Below, one piece after another: positions 46,145 through 58,700 of a stretch of 64,000 nucleotides of DNA. The stretch covers positions 1,265,528 through 1,329,527 of the forward strand of contig CM035310.1 of NCBI GenBank assembly GCA_002900995.3, given 5' to 3'. The notes under the pieces were generated by a model that worked only from the letters and a program-made list of their open reading frames with translations, had not been told where the DNA came from and did not search any database. Position 1 is the first letter of the stretch, and each line of letters begins with the position of its first letter. Origin of the DNA: Ganoderma boninense. Taxonomy: Eukaryota > Basidiomycota > Agaricomycetes > Polyporales > Polyporaceae. Position numbers and translations under genes: made by a program.

Positions 46145-46470
46145 TACTTGGCGGGATGTTGATCGCCTGGGTATATGCTAGGTCTGGTGACAGGGGGAGC
46201 GCGAAGATTCGAATTTTGGCAATCGACGGAGAAGAGGTTTCCCATGGAGTGACTGCGAATGCCTATATCGGAGGCGAGTAAACTCCACTGCTGGATTACC
46301 TGGCAGGAGTTTACTTCGAGAACCAAGCCTCCTCGCAGCTTTAGGCCAGCGAGTTCAGGCTCAGTCTGCTGAACGGTTTCCGTCCCGACGGGGAGTGCGC
46401 GACAGGATCCAGCATAGGACTGGCATTGTTGCTGCCGTAGGTGTCGATGGTGGTGAGCATTGTCGAGTAG
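46145..46470 (-). pseudogene. Possible class I hydrophobin relic
   Basis: A minus frame contains QQCQSYAGSCR followed by a VQQTEPELAGL segment, and further on FSVDCQNSNL. Class I hydrophobins have Cys-x(6-7)-Cys-Cys, a VQ...AGLLGLL helix region, and VCCQNN.. near the end. Here one Cys of each pair is replaced (CR for CC, DC for CC) and the middle part is out of register. That reads as a decayed gene. The similarity is short and from memory of the family, so the call is weak. Confidence 0.35.
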
Positions 46471-46639
46471 GGCATTGACATTGCCGATGGGAGGCATGGA
46501 GGGGCAAGGAAGGGCACTGTTGGGAAGAGAGACGCAGCGTGGGATGCCAACACCACACAGGCGTTTCACGTGGTGACCGGTGAAGTCCACCGAATATATG
46601 GAGACAAGCTACGGCCCCCATTTGCGGGGTAGTATTAGA

Positions 46640-47451
46640 TGCACCGTGCGCGGCCGGCCGGTTATGAGAAGTGAATATAATTCTGAAGCGACTGGCCTGC
46701 TGATCAAGTAATGGGTAGGTCGGCCTGTAGAACTCTCGGCCTACGGAACAAAACCATTGATTCCCGGTCCGAGGATTTACAGACGGAGACAGGGCGGGCT
46801 TCCAAGCTGCCCTGAGCAGGCCAGGCTTAGGGATGTGTCAGCTAATTCCATGGTTAACCAGGGTTAACCGGAGGTGGGGGGCACACGAGCGCTTCATCGC
46901 CCACCCCACATTTGCTTCCGCGACGCTGTCTTCAACTTCGGCGCCACCGTCCCTCATCGAATGCATTCACCCCACGCTGTGCGATCTGCACGCCTCGCGA
47001 CTCTGTGTGCCCACAAGGCATTCCATCTGTACATCCTTAAACATTCTCTGTTTCCGCCACTAGATCAGGTCTCGTTCACAGACGAAGGTGCGTTCGGATG
47101 AACAGTGATGAATAAATGACCTGCACTAACTGTACATCCAGGACGACGTTGGCCCCATTCACAAACCAACAACTCCGTTCTCCGCTATACACTATAGCCA
47201 GCGTGGCCTATCGCCCGTTGTGCTCCTCACTCTGGCCCTCGATACCCTTGGTGAAAGCAGGGCGTAGTCGCCAGCTGTAACCGAGGCCGCAAGACAACAC
47301 CCCCGGAGCGGACCCTTTTCGTCTGGCTGGTTAGGTTGGAACCTGTGGCTAGGTTTTCGACTGTTCATCGTCAAGATCAGGTCAGCATTAGTTTGTATGT
47401 CTCGTCATTCACGATCCTTACGTGTCGTAGGACCACCTTTCACATCCGCAG
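46640..47451. other. Intergenic region upstream of the 47.5-kb gene
   Basis: No coding motif was seen. A short GGTTAACC-type palindromic stretch (GGTTAACCAGGGTTAACCGG near 46.85-46.87 kb) is present. The promoter of the downstream gene should be here; no clear TATA box. Confidence 0.4.
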
Positions 47452-49893
47452 ATGGCCACCACGTCAAACAACCCCATTGGTCTCAGGGCGCCGGCAAAGT
47501 TTCCTAACTTCAAGAAGATTCGTCTGCCTCCACCTGGGAACCCATCACAATCCGTAGAGACGGAGGTCTCGTTGACTAGGTTCGCCGAAAGGTTTGTGTG
47601 CCAGTCACATCACGATATAGCTGGTACTTATCGTGCATGTAGCGCTGCTGGTCCATCACCCGCCGTCTTTTCAGAACCCCAGGCCCCGATCGTTTTGAAG
47701 AAGACGCGTTTTGGGTCCTGTAAGTGAGATTCCTGTGTTTGAACGCACCACACGCTCACCTTGCTCTTAGCGCCGGACGTATGCGGGCCATGGGAGGCCA
47801 AAGCGGCGTCCCATGCAGGCCTGAGCGGATTCGTCATCACCAGTCCCACGCAACATTATGTCCCTAAGTATCCCCGAGACGTCGACATTATCCATACATA
47901 CACAGACGGGCGTTGGGGAGTGCATGAATATTCTCGACACCCGCAAATCTACATCGAGGGCATGACTCACCTCGCGTGCATTCCGCGCTCTGCATCGCCG
48001 CCAGACATCCCCGCCGTCCTCTTCACCACTCTACGAGCCGCGGAGCATTGGACTGAGGACGCTGGAATCGCCGTCCGTGGACTAGGGCTTATACGCGAAG
48101 AAGTGCGCGAACAACTCCGTCTGGCCGCAGCTAGCGTGCTCGCCTGGACTGACTCTCTGGCCAACGTCGACGATCACCCTCACCGTCACTATGTCTTCCT
48201 GGCCATGCTGCTGCGCCAGGTCGTAGACCGCATGCATTACCTACCAGCCGTTCCGACTCGATCAATCGCTGTCGCCGCGCACATTCAGCGCCTCTGCCTG
48301 GAGCTGTGGGGAATGAAGACCCACCTGACAGTCGTCCTTCCTCGCATGGGGAGTCCGTTGGATTATAGTCACGATCTCTTGGATGTGGTCGGGGGCTTTG
48401 TTCGGGAAGGTGCGGCCACGCAGACATGGCATCGGGTGGGGCTGCCGTACTGGGTGCTGCAACCGCTGACCACGTCCCTTGTTGTCTGGAATGTCGTCGA
48501 GGAATCAGCGCTCCCGTACGACCTATCGGACAAAGAATGCGAGCCTCCTATTCTTCACCGCGCGGGCGCACTGGCGGGTGTCACCAACCTTACCGGGAAC
48601 TGGGTTAATAACATGGTGCTGTCGGTCTCGAAGCACATCGCAGGCTCTCACCTCTCTTCGCTCAAGCTGGTAGCGGGCCCCGATTTTCCCGTGGGCGAGC
48701 TATCATCCTCGAAACGTCCGCGCACAGATGGGGGTACTATTTCGTGTGCTCACCTCAACATGCGTCCAGCTTCCAAAGTTGATGAAAGTACAAAGTTGTC
48801 GCGTCGTCAAAAGCGTCGAATCGCGGCAGAAATGCGTTTGGCGCCCGAAGGAGTACCCATGGCGGCTCACTCCAATTTGGGGCATCGGGCCATCTCGGGG
48901 TCCGGCGGGGATCCCACACACCCGTCGCGCCATCTCCTACTTTCCCCGTTCTTGGACCTCCCTGATGTCTGGGAGGAAGCCCTCCGCGAGTGCAGCCCTG
49001 TCCCCCAGACGACGAATTCCGCCCTTTACTTCTATCCGCCTCCTTTTCTGCTCGACACGGTTACCGAGAAGTCTCCACCACCTAAAGGGTGTGTGCTTCC
49101 TGGTCGTGCCCGCGAGGATACAAAGGTCAACCGGTACTTGCACAACCTTGCCCGCATCCGTGACTTCTGTCGAACCCGTCTCTTCGACGTCAGCATGGAC
49201 AACCGCGCCCTGACGATCAGTGAATGGCGTGCCGCGCTGTGGGGCGATTATCAGCCTCAATCTAGTATCCGAGCTGGTGGACAGGGCTCCGATGCGCGCC
49301 GCGCGAAACGACATCTCGAGGAACGGAACGCGATCGGGGCCTTGTTTCATAAGGTCGCCCACATGGATTCGTATGACGAGCACGCATCAGTCATGTTCGA
49401 GGCCATGAACGTCGAGTTGGCCACGATAGCGGAAAATCCAAACGTCCACCTCGCTCTTCTGTGGGAATCGCACGAGATCAACTTCCGCGCCGAACTGGTG
49501 GCGCTCGACTCTCTGCTTATCCACAAGGATTCTTGGGAGGAGATACACCGTTGGGAACGAGAAATGGCTGTCTCGGAGGTATGGGGGCCACCATCGTCAG
49601 CTGCAACCGTGGCTGCACCTCTCGCTGCCAAGGTTGGCGACTTCTGTTGGCACTCACCGCCTCACGAAGGTTGGCAATCTTGTCGTGAGCGACTCCGCAG
49701 TTTCGCGCGTGTTCTGACAAGATGGCCCGACTGTCCCGAAATTATTATTCAGGGTTCGAAGGGTGGCCTGCTAGAAGAAGAATTCCGGGTTGTCCAGCAG
49801 CGCGCTGTTTTGTTCTATGTCCAGACATTTGTCATGCACTACTCACGGCTTCCCATCCCCCCAATCATGTTCATCGTCTCTGGAGCGCATTGA
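47452..49893 (+). CDS. Large protein of unknown function (about 800 residues)
   Basis: Exon 1 (47452-47720) begins MATTSNNPIGLRAPAKFPN. A GTAAGT donor at 47721 and an acceptor at 47769 join it to a long exon (47770-49893) without further introns. Recognisable features are a central all-helical region (about 48.06-48.35 kb; VFLAMLLRQVVDRMHYLPAV and AAHIQRLCLELWGMK), a basic patch (KLSRRQKRRIAAEMRL, about 48.8 kb) and a C-terminal region with repeated Trp/Glu helices. I know of similar long, multi-copy hypothetical proteins in polypores, but no assigned function. The single long exon is intact, unlike the genes at 5-10 kb. It is the first of the plus-strand accessory genes that extend to 59.5 kb. 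Confidence 0.7.
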
Positions 49894-49899
49894 AACGGT

Positions 49900-50285
49900 T
49901 CGTCACCGTCCTTTCAAGTTTGTAGGGTCGCGTAATATGTACTCTTGTGCATTCGTAATCACATCGCTGCATAGCTTGGCAATAGGGTGAGCATCTATCT
50001 TGCGTCACGTTCTGTATGGGGTTGTTAAATATGTTTGGATACAGCTCGGAGTGAACGAAGACATATGATCCTGGGGCACTCAAACTGTCCAGCGCCGCTG
50101 TACTTCAATGGTGATTTGGGTGGTACCAAACGTACCCGAATCAAATGTCAAATTGGTCATGGCACACTTGTCGCCTAGCCGGACGTGCCACTCAAATATA
50201 GGTGATGTGCTCCTTCTGAACGTGTCGACCGCTCACATCCCCACTTGTCCAAAGATCGCCCTCCGACACACCCGGACATTGCAGC
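49900..50285. other. Short intergenic spacer
   Basis: Spacer between two plus-strand genes, AT-richer in its first half. It likely contains the terminator of the first and the promoter of the second. No other feature seen. Confidence 0.4.
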
Positions 50286-52448
50286 ATGACGCCTCCTCGC
50301 CCGTACGCTATGAAGCAGGGTTCTTACTGGCACGTTGAGGAATGGGAATTCCTCGAGAAAGCTGTCCAGGACGATGAGGTACAGGAGTACATCACCAAAC
50401 GCGAGTTCAACCATGCTCGAGCCCTCCTCGCCACCATGTTCCGCGCACAGTTCACTGGTCCGAGCGGCGCCGAGAAAGAAGACGTTTTCAAGAAACGGGC
50501 ACGGTGGACCAAGAAGGCTCGCAAAGGTCTCGTCGTCCGTCGTTCGGCGGAGACCCAAGAAGAGTGGGAGGCGCGTATGGCGGAACTTAACGATGTGCGT
50601 GTCCTATCATTGCGGCATGGTGACGCTGATCTCTACCTGACGTTAGCGTCTTGCGTCGTGGTTGTCCAACTGGCGTGGAAAGGCCCGACGAGGCGAGGTG
50701 ACGAGGTGGACTCCCCCAGTCATTGGCCCCCCCAAGATTCGCAAGCCGCGTCGCCAGACAGCATTTGACGTTTTCTGCAAGAGTGACGACGCCCCCGCAG
50801 GCTCGGACTACATTGCCCTTGACGGCCGCCGCTGCGACTTGACTGCATTGAACGCCGCGCGCGCCGCAGCGTGGAGCGCGCTTTCCGTGGAAGAACAGGG
50901 CAGATTCCTGGCGACTGCTGAGGAGACGTTCGAAGCTGCCGGAACTTCCCTGGAGCCTACTGCCGGAGACGCTCCGCAGGACCTGAACGACACTCCAGTC
51001 GCGTACGTCAGATTCGTACAGCCGAAGCCTTCACGCTCACTTTTAACCCTCCTTGATGCAGATATGCAGAAGACATCGTTACCTACGTCGACGGCTTCGT
51101 GCAAGTCATGCACGAACAAGTACGCTGGGGCGGGTTGGTCATATTCGGGGGCCCCGATCACACGGGGGAGGCGTGCATCCACTCGTGAGTACGTCTATGC
51201 TGTTAGCGACATACTGTTCATCTCGTTGCTCGTCCATAGGCAGACCGCCGGCACAAACCGTCACGGACAGACTTTCCTGGATGCCCTGCTCCAAGTGATT
51301 GGTTGGACACCGCTAGATTTCGATACGGTTTTTTCTCTGTGGCTCGAACAAAGCCGCGAAGGTGCGGTCATGCGCGCATCGCCAATTGCACCCTGCTGAC
51401 TGGAGCATAGGACCCCAGGATGAGGACGACCGAACGTTTGCGGAGGCCGCGCGCCGTGCTATTGAACGTGAGGTCTTCTGTGCTTCCCGCTCATCTGACA
51501 ACTAACCACATGCATAGACTCACGGACGCAAGTTGGCACTACGTCTGGGTTACCCTCCAACCCGAGCGTCGGCATTCGTGCGACACCCTTGGCGACAGCG
51601 TGCACCAACATGCCAGACCAGGCGACGGACGCTGCCGCAGTCGTCGAAGCGTTGAATAGGCTGACTCTTGCAATTCAACCCTGTTCAACTCGCTTCCCCC
51701 AAACCGTCGATGAGCCTCTACCCGCGCACATCATGGCGGAAACTGACTACGACATGCTCGATGATCCTCCCCCGCTTGAAACTTCCGCGCCCACCTCGCC
51801 GCTCGAAACTCTCGCGCCCACTCCGCACCCAGAGGCCAGGGAAGATGCGACGCCGGCCGCTCCTTGCCTCGTCCCCGTGTCCTCGTCCGATAGCTTTTGC
51901 CGCGGGACTCGATACGTGAACGTGGATCCTTATGTCCTCGCCGCGATGAATGCCAATCCGGGGCTGAATTTCGGAGGAGTTGAACTACCGTGCCCGTTCC
52001 CCATGCTGACCGATATAAACAGTGCCATGGACTGGCAACCGGCTCCGCAGGTCAGCCAACACGGTACGCCCAAGAATGCAACCTGTTTACAGAACCAGAA
52101 CTAGAACTGACAATATGGGATTGCCTGTAGATGAGGCCATGCTTCGCCCCGCTGCAGACCATCGAGACGCTTCCGCCACTGAGATTCCCGGGCACGCGGA
52201 AGGAGACAGTAGCCGTGCGCAAACGAGCTTGCGCATGGTGCGCTCCCGCCAAAATACCGAACCGTCCGGTGTTGCTATGCCGGGCTTCCGTGGCCTCCCG
52301 GTCGTCCACCGTGTGCTACGCCCCCGGAACCCTCGAAACAGAGAGGACACAATGGACGGGTAAGCGTGATTCCATTAGACCGAACGTTGATCTGCTCAAT
52401 ATCGCACGCCCTAGCACTCTACCGCTCACTGGCAGAGCTGGCCTTTGA
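50286..52448 (+). CDS. HMG-box-like accessory protein with a Cys-containing C-terminus
   Basis: Exon 1 (50286-50594) starts MTPPRPYAMKQGSYWHVEEW. Exon 2 (50647-51001) contains KIRKPRRQTAFDVFCKSD followed by an Ala/Trp helix (ALNAARAAAWSALSVEEQ), which has the layout of an HMG box: basic start, Phe/Tyr, Trp in helix 2. Exon 3 (about 51062-51184) holds YAEDIVTYVDGFVQVMHEQV and exon 4 (51240 on) LLQVIGWTPLDFDTVFSLWL. Further exons lead to a Pro/Thr-rich region (51.7-51.9 kb) and, after an intron 52051-52130, RKRACAWC with a later Cys. All splice phases I checked agree. It is probably a nuclear DNA-associated protein; the HMG assignment is by pattern only. Similar HMG-like genes accompany KDZ transposons in agaricomycetes. 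Confidence 0.6.
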
Positions 52449-52818
52449 ACATCAGAGAGAACCCCAAATCGTCGCGATAAGACATCATGTTAATAGATAA
52501 TCTTCTTTCAACCGCGACATGGTACCTGTCGAATGGTCTTGTAATACGTCAATCAGATCTGGCAATGCGTGCGACGTTGCGCGCATGGCCTCACGCAATT
52601 TGCCGAAAGGAACACTGTAGCAAACCCATATCAAACGAGAGGACGCGGCATTGCAGTCTCTCCGCTCCCCCTACAACCAAATATCCGCCCTGGATGTCGG
52701 ATCACATCTCAATTTTCTTTTGGCAAAACGTAAATCCACCTAGATCATTACCGCTGGCACGTGCTTACTCCTCGAAATATAGTTTGGCGAAACAGAGCGC
52801 GTCAGGGTTGGACATCGC
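52449..52818. other. Intergenic spacer
   Basis: No feature seen apart from short frames. It separates the HMG-like gene from the first module paralogue. Confidence 0.35.
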
Positions 52819-53613
52819 ATGTACTACGACGACGACGTGAAACATCATGTCGTTCCCATCTACAGACACAAAGGAATCATGGGTGCGCGCCCTCGGGGTA
52901 CTGACAACCAGTTGTCGGCCTTCCTCCCGGACCAGGGCAAGTGGCTTGCTATTGAGCAGACCAGCGACTTCCGTGTGCACCAGCATGCCAGATACGCGAT
53001 TGTCCGGTTCCCCTATACTCGTTACCTTCCAGGTTTCGGCGACGCCCTGACGAAGGCTTCAGCTGTCTACACTTCTGCCCTGCCAGAGTCTTGGCCCCCG
53101 GAGGAGGAGGCCAAGGACATCCTTATCCATGGCGTCGGCAACCGCATCATTCGCGTTGTTTTCTGGAACAGAGTACGTATTGTGTTCTGAACATTCAGGG
53201 TGATGCTGTTGTACTAATGTACGAACTAGGACGCGTCAATGCCGATCGAATTTGCGCTCCGCATGGAGCACAGTGATAACTTGGAGCCTGTGCTCTATGA
53301 CGCCCTCGCATCTCGCCTGACCTACTATCGCAAGATTGATATCTGGTCAGTCGAGGAGACCACCTGGACAAGGCTTCCGAAGGAGGTCCCATGGGACATT
53401 TCGCCAAGGTACACAACTGCCTGCGTGAGGGCAGCTGAGGGCGTCGGACTCACGCCCGGCCTGGGCTGGGAAATCGCGCAACTTGAACGGCAGCATGGAG
53501 GTTTCCACCGAGATGCTGGCACAGATATTGAGGTACGCAAGCCTGAAGGTCGACGTATACTGCATCATGACGCTCTTGACAAAGGGTCTGTTCAGCCTGG
53601 AAAGCCGGGTTAA
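52819..53613 (+). CDS. Partial paralogue A of the module in the GRF/SIM protein, function unknown
   Basis: Exon 1 (52819-53172) contains YAIVRFPYTRYLPGFGDALT and ends IIRVVFWNR at a GTACGT donor. Exon 2 (from 53230) reads DASMPIEFALRMEHSDN and later CVRAAEGVGLTPGLGWEIAQ. The VR-x(5)-R-x-x-PG-[FL]-G signature and the intron position after a hydrophobic VVFW/VVVY/VVW strand recur in the genes at 54382 and 55738. The first Met may not be the true start. It is probably a fragment or shortened relative of the larger protein, not a separate enzyme. Confidence 0.5.
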
Positions 53614-54381
53614 TTGAACGATGACCCGAGCGGAGGTGAGGTACGCCCTTTCGGTGCGAGAAGTTTCTGACCTGATAATTTTAGCATTCCAACCGCGCGT
53701 TTTGCTGCGATGGCGAAGAACATAAGAACACGTCAACCGTCTAGCTGGCAATGTAGCATGGCGTTGACGCGGCGATAGGAGTCACAACCGCGGTCCGCAA
53801 CCAGAGCTCGAACCATGTATTCGTAATGCGATCATCATTTTCCCTCCCTGACGAAGAGTGTTCGAGAACACAAAACCATCAAGCAGACGCCATGCATTCC
53901 TTGCCTTAGCCTGCGCTCAGAACAAAAACCCGTTTCATGCTGACTGTCGGAGACGTTTTGCTGACACCAGACAGCGGTACAGGAACACTAACGACTGGTA
54001 TCGCACCAACCACAGTAATGCCGTCGGATCGGAGAAGAATCGCTGACGAACGATCATCCAGGAGGCAAGTCCTCAATTTCACGGACTTCGGAACTCGCGT
54101 GCACGGCCTTACTGGGGCATGACTTTGGAGTCTGGGTGGCTGAGGATGTCTTGCGGATTCCGATCTTCGATACCCGGCGACACCACCGCCAGCGACTTGC
54201 CGCCGATGTCTGGCGCATCCCGCTCCTCGACGCCCGAGACCACCACCCGCGACTCGCCGCCGCCTTTGTCGAACGCGCTGACCATGATTAGAGTCAGAGT
54301 ACTTGTATATATCAAGGTACGCAAACTGTTGCGTTGGGATGACTGAAATGTGCACATACTCAACAACGCGAGCAGGATGGC
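53614..54381. other. Spacer between module paralogues
   Basis: A plus frame at 54119-54346 includes two similar Asp-rich or Thr-rich segments (near 54.17 and 54.22 kb) that look like a local duplication (DTTASDLPPMSGASRSSTPE). No domain recognised; possibly the remains of an upstream exon of the next gene. Confidence 0.35.
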
Positions 54382-55206
54382 ATGTACCCCCTCGCGCACA
54401 ACATGTCGCTGCCTCTACGTCAAGCGTTCCACCTCCGCGACTCGATGTGGTTTCAGCAGTCCATTCCGGGAGACCACCGCTGCGACATGAACATATGGCG
54501 AGGCAAGTATGAGGATTGGACAACAGTGAACCGCGACGAGGTGGAGATCTGGGTCACAGAGAAGTCGTGCACGTTCATCCTCCGCCTCCCCCACGTCCAG
54601 AACTGCGTTGGCTTAGGTCGGGAAATCCAATGCCGAGAGGCCTGTCGTCTTCAATTCTACGGCGCTCTATCTGTAGGGGCGGGAGCGCCTCAGGATATCA
54701 GAGTCCCTCGTCCTGAAAAAATTGGCGATGACTTCACGGTGGTCGTCTATCCAGCGGTGAGACAACTTTGTCTTGTACTCGATGTCACACTGACATATAC
54801 TTCTCAGATGCTCCAGGCTCCGCTCACATTCGTGATCAGGCTAGAGCTGGATGGGTTGATCGCCCTCTGGGACTACCCCGTCCTTGCACAAGCATGCTAT
54901 GGGTGCGCCTCTCGCGAAGAAGTCGACGTCAACGGCATCCGTGTCTGGGACCCGCAACAGTGTCAATTCGAGTTTTACGAGCTCGGTGAAAGCCTCTACG
55001 CCGTGGAGGGCTACGACTTCGTCCTAGTGCGACATGAGTACAACCGGTACGCTCCTGGTTTGGGCAAGTACATAGCTCAACTTGAGATGCAAACTATCAA
55101 CGGTGTTTTCGTAAGACGAGCTTCTTGTTGCAACGTTGAAGTGCCTGACCTTCCCGTGCTATGCAGCCAACAAACATTCCGTTCGCCGATCCCACCTACA
55201 CCGTAA
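54382..55206 (+). CDS. Partial paralogue B of the module in the GRF/SIM protein, function unknown
   Basis: It begins near 54382 (MYPLAHNMSLPLRQAFHLRD), contains DRDE-like and VEIWVTEKSCTFILRLPHVQ segments, and has an intron (about 54757-54808) after VVVYPA, matching the intron position of paralogue A. The second exon starts MLQAPLTFVIRLELDG and ends with YDFVLVRHEYNRYAPGLGKY and IAQLEMQ, the shared signature. A DDED-rich acidic tail in another frame follows at 55.38-55.48 kb and might belong to a last exon. Function unknown. The tandem placement of A, B and the large gene at 55738 suggests local duplication. Confidence 0.5.
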   Translation: MYPLAHNMSLPLRQAFHLRDSMWFQQSIPGDHRCDMNIWRGKYEDWTTVNRDEVEIWVTEKSCTFILRLPHVQNCVGLGREIQCREACRLQFYGALSVGAGAPQDIRVPRPEKIGDDFTVVVYPAVRQLCLVLDVTLTYTSQMLQAPLTFVIRLELDGLIALWDYPVLAQACYGCASREEVDVNGIRVWDPQQCQFEFYELGESLYAVEGYDFVLVRHEYNRYAPGLGKYIAQLEMQTINGVFVRRASCCNVEVPDLPVLCSQQTFRSPIPPTP

Positions 55207-55737
55207 GTGAACTGCATCGTTCGCATTCATTATCCTGAACCGTTTTCTTAGCCTTTAGCCCGGCCAGCGCAATCCCTTCGGGTGAAGCGAGATGTACGTG
55301 TCAATTTTCCCCAATTACCCGTCGTGAACCGGATTTGACATGCAGGGTAGGCTGCCTGGAAGGACTACAAGGCAGACGAACACAGTGGCTCAGGAGAGGA
55401 ATATAGCGAGGACGACGAGGACGTCGATGACGATGAGATGCAAAATGATGAGGTGGATTCGGAGAGTGGACGCGCCGAGGGAATACGGAAATAAGCAGTT
55501 GGGGTATTCTTTGTAAACTTGAGAACATTGGCTACCTGGCGCAAGGGGTGATTAGCTGAAACTTGAATCGCGCTGGCTTGGAGTGGGAAACGCCGACGAC
55601 GCGAGTGCGCGCCTTCCGAAGGCTGACGGAGACTAATCTTCGACAAGACGAGCTTGCTCACAATCTCTCTTACCAGGGCCAACAGTCAATATCCTAGAAT
55701 CCAAAGGTGTCTCGGCGGAAATGTGACCAAGCCGCTG

Positions 55738-58700
55738 ATGCCCGAGAAAATTGCCTCAAAAACAGATGGGCGAAGGCGGACGGCTACGCTCCCCCCCCCC
55801 TCCGCTGCACCGATCGTCCTCCCCCGTGCGCTTCTCATGGAGTTCTACCGCGCCTATGCCCAGCCCAGCCTACCTGGTGCCGACCACTTCAGAGTGTTCG
55901 GCTTTGATGTCGCCGGCGATGTGAACGTCGAGTATTCGAAGGCGTTGAAGGACGCGTGCAGAGCAATGGCGGGTCCGAAGCCTTCACGGCCGACCCACTG
56001 CCCTCGATGTGGCATAGCGAACGCGATCTTCACATCGAACGTCTGCTACAAAGCTGGCGTGGCCGGGGCCTGGAACATGATCGTGAGTAAAGATTGAGGC
56101 GATCACCAATGGACCACTTACAAATGCCTTTCTGTCGCAGTGTCTCTCATGCCACAAGGTCCACTTCCCTTGCCAGCCTGGTCCAACGGCGGAGGGTCTG
56201 GAGCAAATTGAAGCCATCCGCGTGCGCGATCAAGAAGCTTTTCTGGAACGCAAGACCAAGAAGGCGAAGCAGCGCGCGAAAGCACGCGCGAAGCCACGGA
56301 AGGAGGACACGGATGACGAGCCAACAGTCCTCGCGGCTGCTGGCACTCCTTTCGGGGTGAGAGCACAAGACCTTCCGAGTTTATTTCCTTGATGACAGAG
56401 CTTTTCACGCAGAATATCAACAATGCCGTGGAACTGTTGGTGAGCGACAACTTGAAGCATGCGAACAGCTTGTCCGGTGCGCGGGGCTCTGGGAAAATGA
56501 AGGCCAGAGAAATGGACATCGTACGTTCATCAAACCCGTCTGCTAGATGTCGTCCTCACGTGAGAATGCCCTCCGACAGAAACCGCTTCCGCCTATGGCG
56601 AAGGTGAGTCGCCGAGTCGTGGCAAGTACAGTTAGATGCGCTTAACCAGTTATCGTTAGAACTACCAAATGAAGAGCTCCAATGTCAAGGCAGACAACGC
56701 GGAAGTAAGTCACCGGTTAAGTTGGGCTGCTGAACGCAAGCTAACGTAATGAACAGTGTGCGGGAGATAACCTACGGACGGTTCAATTAGTCTTCTGGGC
56801 GGTACGCGTATGTTAAACTCTGTCCATCGTGCTGAGGCTGAACGTCCGGACGCGAACAGCAGGATCAAGAGCCACACGTGGAACAAGTCCCCGTGCAATT
56901 TGAGTACGAACTCTTCCTATACGAGTTCACCCTCTTCAAGATCATGCGCGGACCGTGCGCGTTCGAGCGGTACTCGTTCGAAGCCTCTCTCTGGTGCGAC
57001 CTTCCATGGAACACAAGTCCGATCCATGTAGCCCCCGAGGATGACGTTATTTTCGTGCGCTCCTGGGGCGTCAGATGTCGAGGGTTTGGGCACCAGCTAG
57101 CTCGGTACCAGCGGATGCACGGGCTTTCACTCAGTCCCGCGTCAGGCATTCGTGCGACCGTCAACATCCCGCCTGCGCGTCACCACTGGCTTGTGGTCTG
57201 GGGAGCTGTAAGTCGACAGCCTGAGTTTCTGCAGCTCGCTGGTCGGGAGCTAATACCATTTCGCAGCACCAGGCCGCGCCCGAGATCCACCTGGTCGATC
57301 TATCCATTCTCCGCGACCTTGACGATGAGGCGAGACTCGCGCTTCCTTGGGCTCACCTCATAGCCGACGCCCCCTTCCTCCTGATATGGCGCGAGACGGA
57401 GACGGCCTGGGCTGCGGTCGCGGCCGGAATATCTTCGGGGGTACTTGAAGCCCCCTTGACCCTCGTCGCGCACCCGTCGGCTGAGTCGCTGGTGGGTTCG
57501 GGAGAGGCAATCGCCTGGCTAGAGGATTGGCGAATGGGAGGGGGTCCCAGATCTCACGCGGGCACCCCGACGGGTTGCAAAGCTGGCCCTTCGAAGCGAG
57601 CACACCAACGTTCAGGTTCAGGTAGCGCACTCTCAGCCGCTCACGCTGGCGGGAAGCGAAAGCTGGAATCGATGACTGCTCCCGTGGCGTCAACTCTAGT
57701 CAAGGAAGGCCGTGTGTCCCCATCCGTTGAGGGACTGCTCCCGTCGCCGTCTGTCTTCCCTGTCGCAAACAATGCTGAGCCCAAGTCAGGGAGCGGCTCC
57801 AGTGGCCATCCCGACCTCGCGCGCACGCTGAACCAGCCTGAATCATCGGCCTCCACTGGCGACATGGGCCTTGTAGAGGCCCCGCAGGCACTGCGGCCGA
57901 CTTGCGTCAGCGGAGGGCTGAACCACGCAAGAGACTCCAGTGGCGTTCGCAACGTCGCGAGCGCCTCCATACGCCGCACTACTCCTGACTCTGAGGTCAA
58001 CATCGGCATCGTAGAGGGCCCGCGCATTCCGTCCCTGGTCGCGCCTGTCACCAAGCAGATAGCGCATAAGGACGGGACCCATTTGAATGCTGGCAGCGTG
58101 GACGCGCGCAAAGTTCGCGCCTCATCCGCGCCCATCGGAGACGTCGAAATGGTAGATGGGCTGCGTGGGCAGCCCCTGTTCGCCCCTTGCGCTCGAAGTC
58201 GCGGCGTTGCGCCTCCGCCTGATCGTCGCGCATCCCCCCCATCGCACAACAACGTGGAGATCGTGGAGGGCCCGCACGCCCCCGTACTCATGGACGACCG
58301 ACTCAAGGACGAAAGCGGGCCCCGTCACGGTCGCCATGTGACGAATGCGCCCAATCACCCAGCTTTGCCCGACGATCTCCGCATCGTGGTCGGACGCGAG
58401 GCCCCTCAGGCGCCCCCCCCCACGATCGCCATCGCAAGGAACGAACGACTCGAATGCGAGAAACATGCCGGTGCGGGTAGCGAGGGCGCATTCGAACGCC
58501 GCGCTTCCACTGATCATGACAGCGATGTCCAATTCGTAGACGACGTGCACGCGCACAACATTCATTCCGTTGCTGTTACGACTGGCTGTCGAGTAAGATC
58601 AGGGAGGAGGCTTACGAGACGAGCAAGGGCGTCGACGAGCACTTGTGCAGCGAGAGCGGAGCAGGGCTCGACAGTCAGGCTGGAGACAAGATGTATTGAG

